Below the pieces are notes generated by a model. It made no database searches. It was given only the letters and a program-made list of their open reading frames with translations, and had not been told where the DNA came from. From contig NZ_JANIET010000001.1 of NCBI RefSeq assembly GCF_024506435.1, forward strand, positions 3,410,001-3,474,000: a DNA stretch of 64,000 nt, read 5' to 3'. Source of the DNA: Pantoea trifolii. Its GTDB lineage: Bacteria > Pseudomonadota > Gammaproteobacteria > Enterobacterales > Enterobacteriaceae. Position numbers and translations under genes: made by a program. Numbering within the stretch: the stretch's first letter is position 1; each line of letters starts with the position of its first letter. Below, piece by piece: positions 1 to 10,108 of this stretch.

Positions 1-1849
1 TGGTCGCACCACCGGAGGCGATCGGTTGCAGCGTGCTGCCATCGTTATCACTCAGCGTAACGCCACCGGCCGCAGCAGGTGGCACGGTATCCACGGTGAT
101 GGTGATAACCGGCGTTTGCGTCACGTTGCCAGAGGTATCGGTTACCGAGGCGTGGAATGCGTAACTGCCATCTGCCAATGCGGCTGGCGTAAAGGTCCAC
201 TGTCCATCGCTGCCCGCGACCACGCTGCCCAACACGGTGCTGCCATTATACAGCGTGATCAGTGCGCCAGCAGTTGCCAAACCACTCAAGGTGGGTGTGT
301 TGTCGTGCGTGCTGCCGCCGTTGCTGAGCTGCACCAGCGTATTACCGGAATCGTCGGTGATTTCGAGCGAGGTGGTGGCCGGTGGAATACCGGCCTGCAC
401 GTTGATGTCATACGGTGCTGAAGGCGCACTGACGTTGCCCGCCGCGTCGGTTAAGGTCACGCTCAGGCTGTGGCTACCGTTGCTCAAGGCTGTGGTGGTG
501 TAACTCCAGGTTCCATCGCTACCCACAACCGCCGTACCCAGCAAGGTTTGCCCATCGTAAATGCTGACAATCGCGCCCACTTCACCGCTGCCGGTAAGCG
601 TTGGCGTGTTGTCATCGGTAATGCCGCCATTGGTTACCGTACCGGAACTGCCGCCCGAGTTATCGTTGACCAACAGGTCAGTTACTGCTGTCGGCGCTTG
701 CGTGTCCACAGTGAAGGTGATGGTGGTGGCTGGGCTGGTATTTCCTGCTGCATCGGTTGCAGTGATGCTTAATGTGTGACTGCCCTGACTAAGTTCCGGG
801 CTGGTGAAGCTCCATGTACCGTTGCTGCCGACAGTGACACTGCCGAGCACCGTATCGCCATCGCGGATGGTGATAATCGAGCCCACTTCAGCGGTTCCGC
901 TCAGCACTGGCGTGGTGTCTTTGGTCGCGCCGCCGTTGGTGATTGGCTGCGCAGTGGTACCGCTGTTGTTAACTACGCTCAAGCCGCCAACGGCGGTTGG
1001 CGCGACGGTGTCCACGGTGAAATCTACCGGATTGGTTGACGGGCTGGTGTTACCCGCCGCATCGGTGACGGTGGCGGTCAGGCTGTGCTGACCATCCGCC
1101 AACGCAGGCGTGGTAAAGCTCCAGCGGCCATCCGCGCCAACGGTCACCGTACCGAGCAGCGTCGTGCCATCGTAAATGCTGACAATTGCACCCGCTTCCG
1201 CGGTGCCGCTTAAGGTTGGCGTGTTGTCATCGGTAATCGCGCCCGCACCAATCGCGCCCTGATACGGCCCAACCGTGTCGTTAATCACCAAATCCGTGAT
1301 GGCGGTAGGCGGCGTAGTGTCATCGCCACCACCGGGATTGGTTGGGTTGGTAGGATTTGTAGGATTGGTCGGGTTGGTGGGATTGCCGCCGTTGTTACCG
1401 TCATCGGGATTGGTCGGCGAGGCATTACCGCCACCACCACCGCCCGAACCGGCAAACATCGCGCCCAAACCGGCCAGCGCCGCACCACCGATACCGAAGG
1501 CGGCGATGGTGCCGTCATTGGTGGTGTTTTCCGCTAACAGCCCTTCGGTGCTGTCGATTGAAACGTACTGGAAACCTTCTGTACCGGGATCTTCAACCCA
1601 CCACATGGCGCCGCGATCGTCCTGCAGAACCAGATCGCTGTCACCATTCGGGCTATAAAAATTATGAATAACAACCACTTCACCAGATTTTGTGGTGACG
1701 ACTAAATCATTACCATTGCGTGTGAAAGACTTAATATCAGACTGATTAAGATGCAGCTTCACCAAACTCGGAGCGGTCAAATTAACTTGATTTCCACTCA
1801 GCTCAGAAGCAACGGTCCCACCTTTTGGGGTTACTGAGATATTATTCAT
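1..1849 (-). CDS. Large repetitive BapA/Lap-type surface adhesin, N-terminal part (cut by window edge)
   Basis: The minus strand reads open from the ATG at 1847-1849 to base 1 without a stop, giving about 616 residues of a much longer protein. It starts MNNISVTPKGG and has a prefix domain of about 120 residues, a Gly/Ala-rich hydrophobic stretch (GGAALAGLGAMF), and a low-complexity linker of repeated Asn-Pro-Thr. After that come bacterial Ig-like domains of roughly 100 residues, beginning near bases 1318, 1010, 708, 396 and 93. Each carries TPTLSGTAEAGA, a YDG/RDG turn, LGTVTVGADG-W-FT and a DAAGN ending. This layout matches biofilm adhesins of the BapA/SiiE/LapA class, which are exported by type I secretion; the secretion genes would lie beyond the left edge and are not seen. 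The ribosome-binding site is weak (GGGA, 11 nt upstream). The adhesin class is fairly sure; the exact family is inferred. Confidence 0.85.
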   Translation of the reverse strand, partial: MNNISVTPKGGTVASELSGNQVNLTAPSLVKLHLNQSDIKSFTRNGNDLVVTTKSGEVVVIHNFYSPNGDSDLVLQDDRGAMWWVEDPGTEGFQYVSIDSTEGLLAENTTNDGTIAAFGIGGAALAGLGAMFAGSGGGGGGNASPTNPDDGNNGGNPTNPTNPTNPTNPTNPGGGDDTTPPTAITDLVINDTVGPYQGAIGAGAITDDNTPTLSGTAEAGAIVSIYDGTTLLGTVTVGADGRWSFTTPALADGQHSLTATVTDAAGNTSPSTNPVDFTVDTVAPTAVGGLSVVNNSGTTAQPITNGGATKDTTPVLSGTAEVGSIITIRDGDTVLGSVTVGSNGTWSFTSPELSQGSHTLSITATDAAGNTSPATTITFTVDTQAPTAVTDLLVNDNSGGSSGTVTNGGITDDNTPTLTGSGEVGAIVSIYDGQTLLGTAVVGSDGTWSYTTTALSNGSHSLSVTLTDAAGNVSAPSAPYDINVQAGIPPATTSLEITDDSGNTLVQLSNGGSTHDNTPTLSGLATAGALITLYNGSTVLGSVVAGSDGQWTFTPAALADGSYAFHASVTDTSGNVTQTPVITITVDTVPPAAAGGVTLSDNDGSTLQPIASGGAT

Positions 1850-2156
1850 GTTATCGAGATCCCGCAGTTTCCATAATCACGCCCGGCATCAGCAGACACC
1901 GGCTTTTACAGCGAATAATCGCGACGATTATTCACTTCTTCTCTTGATCGATTTCATACAGGCTGAGAATGAAATCGCGTTGAGTTTTGTTTAGCCGCCA
2001 TCCTGATAACTGATTGGTTTTATTTCTTAAAATCACCACGGGAAAAATATATTTATTCTCAAGCGGCCGGGCACAAATGACGTGAAACGCATAAAGCCCA
2101 GGCTTTGACATTTTTTTACTTCCCCGAGGGATGAAACCAACTCAATAATTTCAGGA
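1850..2156. other. Gap between adhesin and EAL gene
   Basis: No coding sequence is seen. This stretch must hold the adhesin leader and probably its promoter. Its one clear structure is the perfect palindrome at 1913-1933, listed separately. Confidence 0.6.
1913..1933. promoter_or_regulatory. Perfect inverted repeat upstream of adhesin
   Basis: GAATAATCG (1913-1921), spacer CGA, CGATTATTC (1925-1933): nine-base arms without mismatch, 64-84 nt upstream of the adhesin ATG. No T-run follows on the minus strand, so an intrinsic terminator is unlikely. An operator or a leader RNA hairpin is the better guess. Confidence 0.45.
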
Positions 2157-2846
2157 TTAAGCTAATAAATCATCGAGATAGACGCTCTGCCACAAATAGC
2201 CCTGCATGCCATAAATTGCTTTATGCGCCAGCAGGTCGACCTGTTGTTGATTTTCAACACCCTCAACGATGACGCCGTTGCATAATTCGTTGAGATGGTT
2301 GAGCAGAATGTCAAAGGTGCGACCGTTGCCAAATTGCCAAAAAAATTCTTTGTCAATCTTGACGATTTCAAATATTCCGCTATCAAACATGGAAAGGTTG
2401 GAATAACCCGGACCAAAGTCATCGAGCCATAAAGGGGCCGGCGTCACTTTCGCGACACCTTTTAAAATCAACAGATCGGCGCTATTAAATCGCGCAGTAA
2501 AGAATGCTGATATTTCCAGACGCAACAGCGTCAGTTGAGCCAGTTTTTCTTGCATTTCAGCATCTTTAAAAATGCTGGCTACGATATCTCTATCAACATT
2601 GACACTGACAATCTGGTCAAACCCTTTCTGGTATAGCTGAATAAGTTTTTCGATCTGGTGGAGGAATAACTGCCATTTAACGTCAGCAGAAAGCTGACTG
2701 AAGAACCCAACATCCCTTTCAGGGTTACGCTTATTATTGATATCTGCGTCGTCTGCAAGACGCGTTAACAATTCCCTGGCAATCACCTGGCCGGACAAAT
2801 CGTAAACCGGCTCCAACAAGAACACTGCCTTCGGTTGATTGCTCAT
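2157..2846 (-). CDS. Stand-alone EAL-domain protein (c-di-GMP phosphodiesterase family)
   Basis: This 229-residue cytoplasmic protein consists of little more than one EAL domain; no sensor or membrane segment is visible. Family landmarks can be followed: E-L-L at residues 25-27 in place of EAL, VNVDRD, LRLEIS, LDDFGPGYSN, VKIDKEF, VEGVEN and MQGYLW. The usual metal- and substrate-binding Glu, Asn, Asp-Asp, Lys, Glu and Gln positions are therefore present, so activity cannot be excluded even though the EAL and DDFGTG signatures are altered. It is also similar in size to the YdiV/RflP anti-FlhDC type, which binds protein instead of hydrolysing c-di-GMP. It lies about 300 bp upstream of the adhesin in the same direction, which suggests a role in adhesion or biofilm control (inference). 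Confidence 0.8.
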   Translation of the reverse strand: MSNQPKAVFLLEPVYDLSGQVIARELLTRLADDADINNKRNPERDVGFFSQLSADVKWQLFLHQIEKLIQLYQKGFDQIVSVNVDRDIVASIFKDAEMQEKLAQLTLLRLEISAFFTARFNSADLLILKGVAKVTPAPLWLDDFGPGYSNLSMFDSGIFEIVKIDKEFFWQFGNGRTFDILLNHLNELCNGVIVEGVENQQQVDLLAHKAIYGMQGYLWQSVYLDDLLA

Positions 2847-3522
2847 TTCATATCCTTACTGCAACTGCCTGATAGCCTTAAACTGTCAGGATTTCTCATG
2901 TAAGAAGTAAGGTAAACATTGATAAAACTTAATGTCTTAACTGAAGGTTAACGTACTACTTACACTTTGAGAAATAGATTTCAGTAAACACTTCAGGCAA
3001 CTTCAATCGTTTAAATCAATCAATAACGTAAGTAAATTTCTCTAAAATTCACAAAAGCTCAGAAAATTCTTAATCTAATTTAACTTATCGTTTACTTTAA
3101 TAGATCTGTAAAAACATTATCGAATTGAAAAATAATGATAAAAAAAGATTCCGCACGATTTGATAGCTCTCCTTAACTCAAATTGCAAAATATTTTATCT
3201 GGCATCTATGCTTCCAAAAAGCGCCAATAACCACTAATTTCTATGGTGACTATTAAAACCTTAATGTTTAAATTTTTATTATGCATTGCAAAGAATACAT
3301 AACAGAATAACTGCTTAATCCATGATGAATCAGTAAGTAAGGTAAGGATATTAAGAAAATAATCAGCGTTGCCGACTCGCTTTATTAGAGAAAAGAAGGA
3401 GATAGCATTTGGGGAGGTAAATGTGGGATTTACGTGGCGGGTTACAAATAAGCCAAAGGTGATCGTCTTCACAAATCAAATTAAATTATTGTTGCCAGGC
3501 GCGGATATAGCAGGAAAAGCGA
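2847..3522. other. AT-rich gene-free stretch
   Basis: About 680 bases, clearly richer in A+T than the surroundings, with no convincing gene. The longest reading frames lack ribosome-binding sites and a recognisable protein. It must contain the promoter of the EAL gene. The composition is of the kind often bound by H-NS (inference). Confidence 0.5.
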
Positions 3523-3548
3523 AAACCGAGCCCTTGCGAGCTCGGTTT
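3523..3548 (-). terminator. Intrinsic terminator of speA
   Basis: AAACCGAGC (3523-3531) pairs with GCTCGGTTT (3540-3548). Read on the minus strand the stem is followed by TTTTCGCTTTT. It lies just downstream of the speA stop codon. Confidence 0.75.
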
Positions 3549-3560
3549 AAGAACAATTAA

Positions 3561-5540
3561 TTACTCATCTTCTAAATAGGTATAACCGTACAAGCCACTC
3601 TCGAATTCAGACAAGAATTGCGCGCGCAGCTCTTCATCTATATCCGTTTGTTGCGTTACCTGATCGCGGAACAGCGTCATCAAATCGTTAGGATTCAGCT
3701 GCACGTACTCAAGCATATCCGCTACGGTATCGCCCTCATCCGACAGCTGCACTTCCACGCTGCCATCCGGGAACGCAAACACATCAACCGCTTCGGTATC
3801 ACCGAACAGGTTATGCATGTTGCCGAGAATTTCCTGATACGCGCCCACCATAAAGAAGCCGAGCATCGGCGGATTGTCGATGTCGTATTCCGGCATCGGC
3901 ATGGTGGTGGCAATGCCATCGCCATCGACGTAGTGATCGATGGTGCCATCGGAGTCACAGGTGATGTCGAGCAATACCGCGCGACGCTTCGGCATCTTAT
4001 TCAGCCCTTCCAGCGGCAGCACCGGGAACAGCTGATCGATGCCCCACGCATCCGGCATTGACTGGAACAGCGAGAAGTTGACGTAAATCTTATCCGCCAT
4101 ACGCTCCTGTAGCTCATCAATGATCGGGCGATGCGCGCGGTTGCTTGGGTCGAGATGCTGCTGAATATAGTGGCAGATGCTCAGATAAAGCTGCTCTGCC
4201 CAGGCGCGCTGACCGAGATCGTAGGTGCCAGAAGAATAACCGGTATGGATGTCGAACAGATCCATTTGGCTATCGTGCAGCCATTCGCGCAGCGAACGAC
4301 GCACGTCAGGTTCGTGCATCTCTTGCCACGTATCCCACAAACTCTGAATCGGACGCGGTGAATCGGCATCCGGTGCCACCGGCGTGCTGAACTCATTACG
4401 CTCAACACCAATAATGTTGGACACCAGCACGGTGTGGTGCGCCGTCACCGCACGACCTGACTCGGTGATCACGGTTGGATGCTCCAGACCGTTCTCTTCA
4501 CAGGCATCGCCGATGGCCCAAATCACGTTGTTGGCGTATTCATTCAGACCGTAGTTGACCGAGCAATCTGACTGCGAGCGTGTTCCTTCATAGTCCACGC
4601 CCAAACCGCCGCCCACATCGAAACATTTGATGTTGACACCCAGCTTCGCCAGTTCAACGTAGAAACGCGCCGACTCACGCACGCCGGTGGCGATATCGCG
4701 GATGTTGGACATCTGCGAACCAAGATGGAAGTGCAGCAGCTGCAGGCTATCGAGACGACCCGCTTTGCGCATAATGTCGACCAGCTGCAACACCTGCGAT
4801 GCCGCCAGACCAAACTTCGATTTCTCACCGCCGCTCGACTGCCACTTGCCCGAGCCCTGCGACGCCAGACGCGCGCGGATACCAAGACGCGGAATCACGT
4901 TCAGGCGCTCGGCCTCTTCCAGCACCAGACGCACTTCGGTCATCTTCTCGATCACCAGATAAACTTTGTGGCCGAGCTTTTCACCGATCAGCGCCAGACG
5001 GATGTATTCGCGGTCTTTATAGCCGTTGCAGACAATCACCGAACGGGTTTTGCCGGCGTGGGCCAGCACCGCCATCAGCTCGGCTTTCGAACCGGCCTCT
5101 AAGCCCAGCGGTTCGCCAGAGTTGACCAGCGATTCAATCACGCGCTTATGCTGGTTAACCTTGATCGGGTAAACCAGGAAGTAGTCACCTTTATAGCCGT
5201 AAGATTCACGCGCGCGTTTGAAGGCAGCGTTAATCGAACGCAGACGATGCTGGAGAATCTGCGGGAAGCAGAACAGCGCTGGCAGACGTTGGCCGTCGGC
5301 TTCGCGCTCTTTCACCAGTTTCGCTAAATCAACGCGCACTTCCGGCTGATCCGGATCGGGACACACGCTGATGTGCCCCAGCTCGTTGACGTCGTAATAA
5401 TTGTTTCCCCACCAGGCAATATTGTAGGTACGCAGCATTCTGCTCGCTTCCTGATCGTTCATTGCCACCTCCTGCATGGAGCGGAGTACGCCTTGTTCGC
5501 CAGCTGACGAACCCTTGATATTCTTCATGTCGTCAGACAT
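3561..5540 (-). CDS. speA: Biosynthetic arginine decarboxylase
   Basis: SpeA converts arginine to agmatine, the first step of the arginine route to putrescine; it is PLP-dependent. The protein (659 residues) is nearly collinear with E. coli SpeA (658), from MSDDMKN at the start to [15 protein letters not shown] at the end. The PLP-lysine region reads [14 protein letters not shown] and a glycine-rich phosphate loop reads [13 protein letters not shown]. The ATG at 5538-5540 is chosen over a TTG at 5552 because GAGG lies seven bases upstream and the family starts here. In E. coli the agmatinase gene speB follows; here the next gene downstream is the EAL gene, so agmatinase must be encoded elsewhere or be absent. 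Confidence 0.97.
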   Translation of the reverse strand: MSDDMKNIKGSSAGEQGVLRSMQEVAMNDQEASRMLRTYNIAWWGNNYYDVNELGHISVCPDPDQPEVRVDLAKLVKEREADGQRLPALFCFPQILQHRLRSINAAFKRARESYGYKGDYFLVYPIKVNQHKRVIESLVNSGEPLGLEAGSKAELMAVLAHAGKTRSVIVCNGYKDREYIRLALIGEKLGHKVYLVIEKMTEVRLVLEEAERLNVIPRLGIRARLASQGSGKWQSSGGEKSKFGLAASQVLQLVDIMRKAGRLDSLQLLHFHLGSQMSNIRDIATGVRESARFYVELAKLGVNIKCFDVGGGLGVDYEGTRSQSDCSVNYGLNEYANNVIWAIGDACEENGLEHPTVITESGRAVTAHHTVLVSNIIGVERNEFSTPVAPDADSPRPIQSLWDTWQEMHEPDVRRSLREWLHDSQMDLFDIHTGYSSGTYDLGQRAWAEQLYLSICHYIQQHLDPSNRAHRPIIDELQERMADKIYVNFSLFQSMPDAWGIDQLFPVLPLEGLNKMPKRRAVLLDITCDSDGTIDHYVDGDGIATTMPMPEYDIDNPPMLGFFMVGAYQEILGNMHNLFGDTEAVDVFAFPDGSVEVQLSDEGDTVADMLEYVQLNPNDLMTLFRDQVTQQTDIDEELRAQFLSEFESGLYGYTYLEDE

Positions 5541-6323
5541 CGCGAACCTCAATTTTCCGTTGAAATATGAATTTGTTACCGAGTTTTGTCATGGTGGCGC
5601 CAGGTAAAAATTGCCTCATCCTGCTTGCTGCCTCTGTAAGGTTGCAGTGTACAAAGCTGACTCTAAGTGTAAAACACCGCACCGAAGTCGGGGCAAATAG
5701 CCTGAGACTTCCACGGTCTGTAGACAGCGAAATGCAGTAATAGATGCAGAGAAATGTTAACCGGCGCGCGTGTCGGGAGAATGAACACAACGTCGATAGG
5801 AGAAAAGAACGGGTTTGGAGTGTGAAAGGAGTGCCAGCGCGCCGCAACAGCGCAGTGAACCAAAGCGAGAGAAAGAGTGGTTCATTACTTTAATCACCTC
5901 CATCGCCTGCTTAAAGCATGCGAGAAACGGCTTGGGTGAAGGTCAGATTAAATGGCATCTGACGGCGCGACGCACGGCGGCGTCATCCTTTGCGGCTGTG
6001 GTCGACAGCAGCGGCGTTTTATACAGCCACGCGGGGTAAAATGCAAAATCTTTGTCAGGTAACTGCGCGCGGTGTCAGGAAATGATTCCACTTATGATGT
6101 TGCGGAAAATGCGGGATCGGAAAAAGCACTGGAAAAGTGCTCACTGAGTAACCTAGAATAGCCGTCCAGATGGTTTTCCATCTAAACTGATTAACATCCA
6201 GGCGGTGTGAGTTAATGCTCTCGCTGCCACTGCTTGCGGCTTTGCCTGAAGGGGCGTCGAGTCGGTCTGATCCCGCTTACGCTATGCAGTCGTATTCAAA
6301 CCATTTTTAAGGTAAAGAACAGA
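5541..6323. other. speA-metK divergent intergenic region
   Basis: About 780 bases that hold the divergent promoters of speA and metK. E. coli has small yqg genes near here; none is recognised in this sequence. A possible MetJ operator at 6160-6183 is listed separately. Nothing else is identifiable. Confidence 0.5.
6160..6183. promoter_or_regulatory. Possible MetJ operator upstream of metK
   Basis: Three abutting 8-mers AGCCGTCC, AGATGGTT and TTCCATCT resemble the MetJ box AGACGTCT with 6, 5 and 4 matches. metK is a MetJ target in enterics, which makes the position plausible, but the matches are weak. Confidence 0.35.
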
Positions 6324-7478
<1,155 letters not shown>

Positions 7479-7509
7479 CAGACTCCTCTGCGGGCTGATG
7501 CCGTTCTCT

Positions 7510-7560
7510 GCGGCCTGATGCCCTCACCCCGGCCCTCTCCCACGGGAGAGGGAGACGCTG
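7510..7560 (+). repeat. Half copy of the CCCTCACCC repeat
   Basis: Leader TGCGGCCTGATG followed by CCCTCACCCCGGCCCTCTCC and CACGGGAGAGGGAGACGCTG. This is the left half of the paired element found at 42600 and 44675, including the GACGCTGC spacer start, but with no inverted partner. Confidence 0.75.
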
Positions 7561-7575
7561 CACGATTTGACATCG

Positions 7576-7601
7576 AAGCTCGCTTTTGGCGGGCTTTTTT
7601 T
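7576..7601 (+). terminator. Intrinsic terminator downstream of metK
   Basis: AAGCTCGC, loop TTTTG, GCGGGCTT (one G-T pair), then a run of T. It lies about 100 bases past the metK stop. Confidence 0.7.
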
Positions 7602-7871
7602 ATGGCTTTGCATCGGCAGGCACATTTTTCTCCACTGTCTACACTTCTTTCACCTCGCTTACAACTTGGTGATAACGATTACATTTTGAAATCCTTTAAC
7701 AATCGGCAATTTAGAGATTTTTCAGCGTAGTTATTAACGTGAAAATGCGTTATTTTCAGCGTCCTCTGATTGCCGGTATTTAGTGCGATGTCAGAAACTT
7801 AAAGGGTGCTATACCTTACTGGTTACGTAACTATTTCGGGCGGAAAATGCTGGATTGCAGGGTTTCAGCGT

Positions 7872-7887
7872 GTGTAACCGATTACAC
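7872..7887 (+). promoter_or_regulatory. GalR/GalS operator for galP
   Basis: GTGTAACCGATTACAC fits the GalR/GalS consensus GTGNAANCGNTTNCAC at every fixed position. It lies 83 bp upstream of galP. Confidence 0.85.
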
Positions 7888-7890
7888 TGA

Positions 7891-7906
7891 TGTGATCTTA
7901 CTCACT
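7891..7906 (+). promoter_or_regulatory. CRP-like site upstream of galP
   Basis: TGTGA, six bases, TCACT matches the CRP consensus TGTGA-N6-TCACA with one mismatch and sits three bases after the GalR operator. This agrees with catabolite control of galactose uptake. Confidence 0.6.
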
Positions 7907-7969
7907 TTTTTCCGCCGACAGGTTTCATAACATTGATAACAACAACGATGGATAAACTTTGGAGGCTTC

Positions 7970-9364
7970 ATGCCTGGTAATACTAATAAGAGCAGAACTT
8001 CAAATAAGGTCATGACCTTGTTTGTCTGCTTTTTAGCGGCGCTGGCCGGCTTGCTGTTTGGATTGGATATCGGTGTGATCGCCGGTGCGCTGCCTTTCAT
8101 CGCGAAAGACTTCAACGTCACCGCACATCAGCAAGAGTGGATCGTCAGCTCAATGATGTTTGGTGCTGCTGTTGGTGCTGTGGGAAGCGGCTGGATGTCA
8201 TCGCGTCTCGGTCGTAAAAAAAGCCTGATGGCCGGTGCGATTCTGTTCGTTATCGGTTCGCTGTGGTCTGCCGGCGCAACCAGCCCGGAAATGCTGATCG
8301 CCGCACGTGTGGTGCTTGGCCTGGCCGTTGGTGTCGCCTCTTACACCGCGCCGCTGTATCTCTCTGAAATCGCGCCAGAGAAGATTCGCGGCAGCATGAT
8401 TTCGCTGTACCAGCTGATGATCACCATCGGTATTCTGGCGGCGTATCTCTCCGATACCGCGTTCAGTGATGCTGGCGCATGGCGCTGGATGCTGGGCATC
8501 ATCACCATTCCAGCGGTGCTGCTGCTCATCGGGGTATTCTTCTTGCCGAACAGCCCACGCTGGCTGGCGGCTAAAGGTGATTTCCGCAGTGCTGAGCGCG
8601 TGTTATCGCGTCTGCGTGATACCAGCGAGCAAGCAAAACGCGAGCTGGATGAAATCCGTGAAAGCCTGAAAATCAAACAGTCAGGCTGGCAGCTGTTCCA
8701 GAGCAACAGCAACTTCCGCCGCGCGGTGTTCCTTGGCGTGCTGTTGCAGGTAATGCAGCAGTTCACCGGTATGAACGTCATCATGTATTACGCGCCGAAG
8801 ATCTTCGAAATCGCTGGCTTCGCCAACACCACGCAGCAAATGTGGGGCACGGTAATTGTCGGCCTGGTGAACGTACTGGCCACCTTTATTGCTATCGGTC
8901 TGGTGGATCGCTGGGGCCGTAAACCAACGCTGGTGCTGGGCTTCATGGTGATGGCGATTGGTATGGGCATCCTTGGCACCATGCTGCACATTGGCATTCA
9001 CTCGCCAGAAGCGCAGTACTTCGCGGTGGCGATGCTGCTGATGTTTATCGTTGGTTTTGCGATGTCTGCCGGTCCGCTGATTTGGGTCCTGTGTTCCGAG
9101 ATTCAGCCGCTGAAAGGCCGCGACTTCGGTATCACGGTTTCCACCGCGACCAACTGGATTGCCAATATGATCGTGGGTGCCACCTTCCTGACCATGCTGA
9201 ATACGCTGGGCAACGCGCCAACCTTCTGGGTTTACGCCGGTCTGAACGTGTTCTTCATTCTGCTGACGCTGGCGCTGATTCCAGAGACCAAAAACGTCTC
9301 GCTGGAGCACATCGAGCGCAACCTGATGCAGGGCAAAAAACTGCGCGATATCGGTCAAAAGTAA
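7970..9364 (+). CDS. galP: Galactose:proton symporter
   Basis: A 464-residue major-facilitator sugar porter, the same length as E. coli GalP and collinear with it. It has twelve predicted membrane segments in the inner membrane. Sugar-porter motifs are present: [15 protein letters not shown] after helix 2, [14 protein letters not shown] near helix 5, [14 protein letters not shown] in helix 7, [10 protein letters not shown] and LIPETK at the end. It takes up galactose, and in the family also glucose, with protons. A perfect GalR operator and a CRP-like site lie upstream and a strong terminator follows, so it forms a single-gene unit. Confidence 0.96.
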   Translation: MPGNTNKSRTSNKVMTLFVCFLAALAGLLFGLDIGVIAGALPFIAKDFNVTAHQQEWIVSSMMFGAAVGAVGSGWMSSRLGRKKSLMAGAILFVIGSLWSAGATSPEMLIAARVVLGLAVGVASYTAPLYLSEIAPEKIRGSMISLYQLMITIGILAAYLSDTAFSDAGAWRWMLGIITIPAVLLLIGVFFLPNSPRWLAAKGDFRSAERVLSRLRDTSEQAKRELDEIRESLKIKQSGWQLFQSNSNFRRAVFLGVLLQVMQQFTGMNVIMYYAPKIFEIAGFANTTQQMWGTVIVGLVNVLATFIAIGLVDRWGRKPTLVLGFMVMAIGMGILGTMLHIGIHSPEAQYFAVAMLLMFIVGFAMSAGPLIWVLCSEIQPLKGRDFGITVSTATNWIANMIVGATFLTMLNTLGNAPTFWVYAGLNVFFILLTLALIPETKNVSLEHIERNLMQGKKLRDIGQK

Positions 9365-9382
9365 TCCCGATAAGCGAATGCA

Positions 9383-9409
9383 AGGGCTGCCAACTGGCAG
9401 CCCTTTTTT
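9383..9409 (+). terminator. galP terminator
   Basis: AGGGCTGCC, loop AACT, GGCAGCCCT, then TTTTT: a nine-base perfect stem 18 bases after the galP stop. Confidence 0.9.
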
Positions 9410-9412
9410 ACA

Positions 9413-9433
9413 GGTTCGCCATTAATGGCGACC
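9413..9433. repeat. REP unit, GGTCGCCAT family (imperfect)
   Basis: GGTTCGCCAT, centre TA, ATGGCGACC. One extra T in the left arm breaks the perfect palindrome. Confidence 0.6.
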
Positions 9434-9482
9434 ACTGCACACTCAGTTGATTCAACCGCTGCAAACTTTTATGCTGCCCCAC

Positions 9483-9995
9483 ATGAAAACACCACGCCTT
9501 CCCATCGCCTTACAGCAAGCCGTCATGCGCTCACTGCGCCATTATTTGCAGCTGGCTAACGAAAAGCTGGAACGCCGTTTTGATGAGCCCTCTTTGATCT
9601 ATCAGCAGCGCGGCACCGCTGCGGGCACCGCATGGCTGGAGAGGTGGGAAATCCGCATCAATCCGGTGCTGCTGCTGGAGAATCAGCAGGCATTTGTTGA
9701 TGAAGTAGTGCCGCACGAACTGGCGCATCTGCTGGTGTGGAAAACTTTTGGCCGCGTGCCACCGCACGGCAAAGAGTGGAAATGGATGATGGAGAGCGTG
9801 CTCGGTGTGCCTGCGCGTCGCACCCACAAGTTTGAAATCGACTCGGTGCGCAGCAACACCTTTCCCTATCGCTGCAGCTGCCAGCAGCATCAGCTTACGG
9901 TACGTCGCCATAACCGCGTGCTGCGCGGTGAAAGCGAATATCGCTGCGTACACTGCAAATCGCTGCTGCAACCCGGTGAGTTTTTATCGAAATAG
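9483..9995 (+). CDS. sprT: SprT family zinc metalloprotease-like protein
   Basis: A 170-residue protein from ATG 9483 ([14 protein letters not shown]). It has the zinc-protease motif HELAH ([12 protein letters not shown]) and a C-terminal zinc ribbon formed by YRCSC and YRCVHC. It resembles E. coli SprT (165 residues) throughout. The SprT/Spartan fold is linked with DNA-protein crosslink proteolysis in eukaryotes; the bacterial role is not well defined. The frame opens further upstream at 9447, but the family start and sequence similarity favour 9483. Its place between galP and endA is conserved in E. coli. Confidence 0.93.
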   Translation: MKTPRLPIALQQAVMRSLRHYLQLANEKLERRFDEPSLIYQQRGTAAGTAWLERWEIRINPVLLLENQQAFVDEVVPHELAHLLVWKTFGRVPPHGKEWKWMMESVLGVPARRTHKFEIDSVRSNTFPYRCSCQQHQLTVRRHNRVLRGESEYRCVHCKSLLQPGEFLSK

Positions 9996-10108
9996 TTTAG
10001 CAATAGAGTTTGTAATATAGTTCAGCAACATAGCCTAATCTCATATCCCGTACGTGATCATTCTGTTACCCTGCCGCCCTTTTTCAGGACCAGGTTAATT
10101 TTTGGAAT

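Larger units (their letters stand above)
7602..7969. promoter_or_regulatory. galP upstream region
   Basis: This gene-free stretch carries the galP control sites (GalR operator and CRP-like site, listed separately). Nothing else is recognised. Confidence 0.5.

Noticed and set aside
1..1320. Regular repeats of about 305 bases as a possible CRISPR or tandem non-coding array
   Set aside because: The repeat period equals one protein domain and the frame stays open; there are no short spacers.
26..1658. Several plus-strand reading frames across the first 1.7 kb
   Set aside because: They are antisense to the repetitive adhesin, whose minus-strand frame is continuous and shows clear Ig-like domains.
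3206..3472. 88-residue minus-strand frame in the AT-rich gap
   Set aside because: No ribosome-binding site, no recognisable family, and composition expected for random AT-rich DNA.
5815..6039. 74-residue plus-strand frame between speA and metK
   Set aside because: No family match recalled, no good start region, and low-complexity composition; more likely untranslated DNA.
7518..7730. 70-residue frame after metK
   Set aside because: It begins in the CCCTCACCC repeat and runs through the terminator, so it is not a gene.
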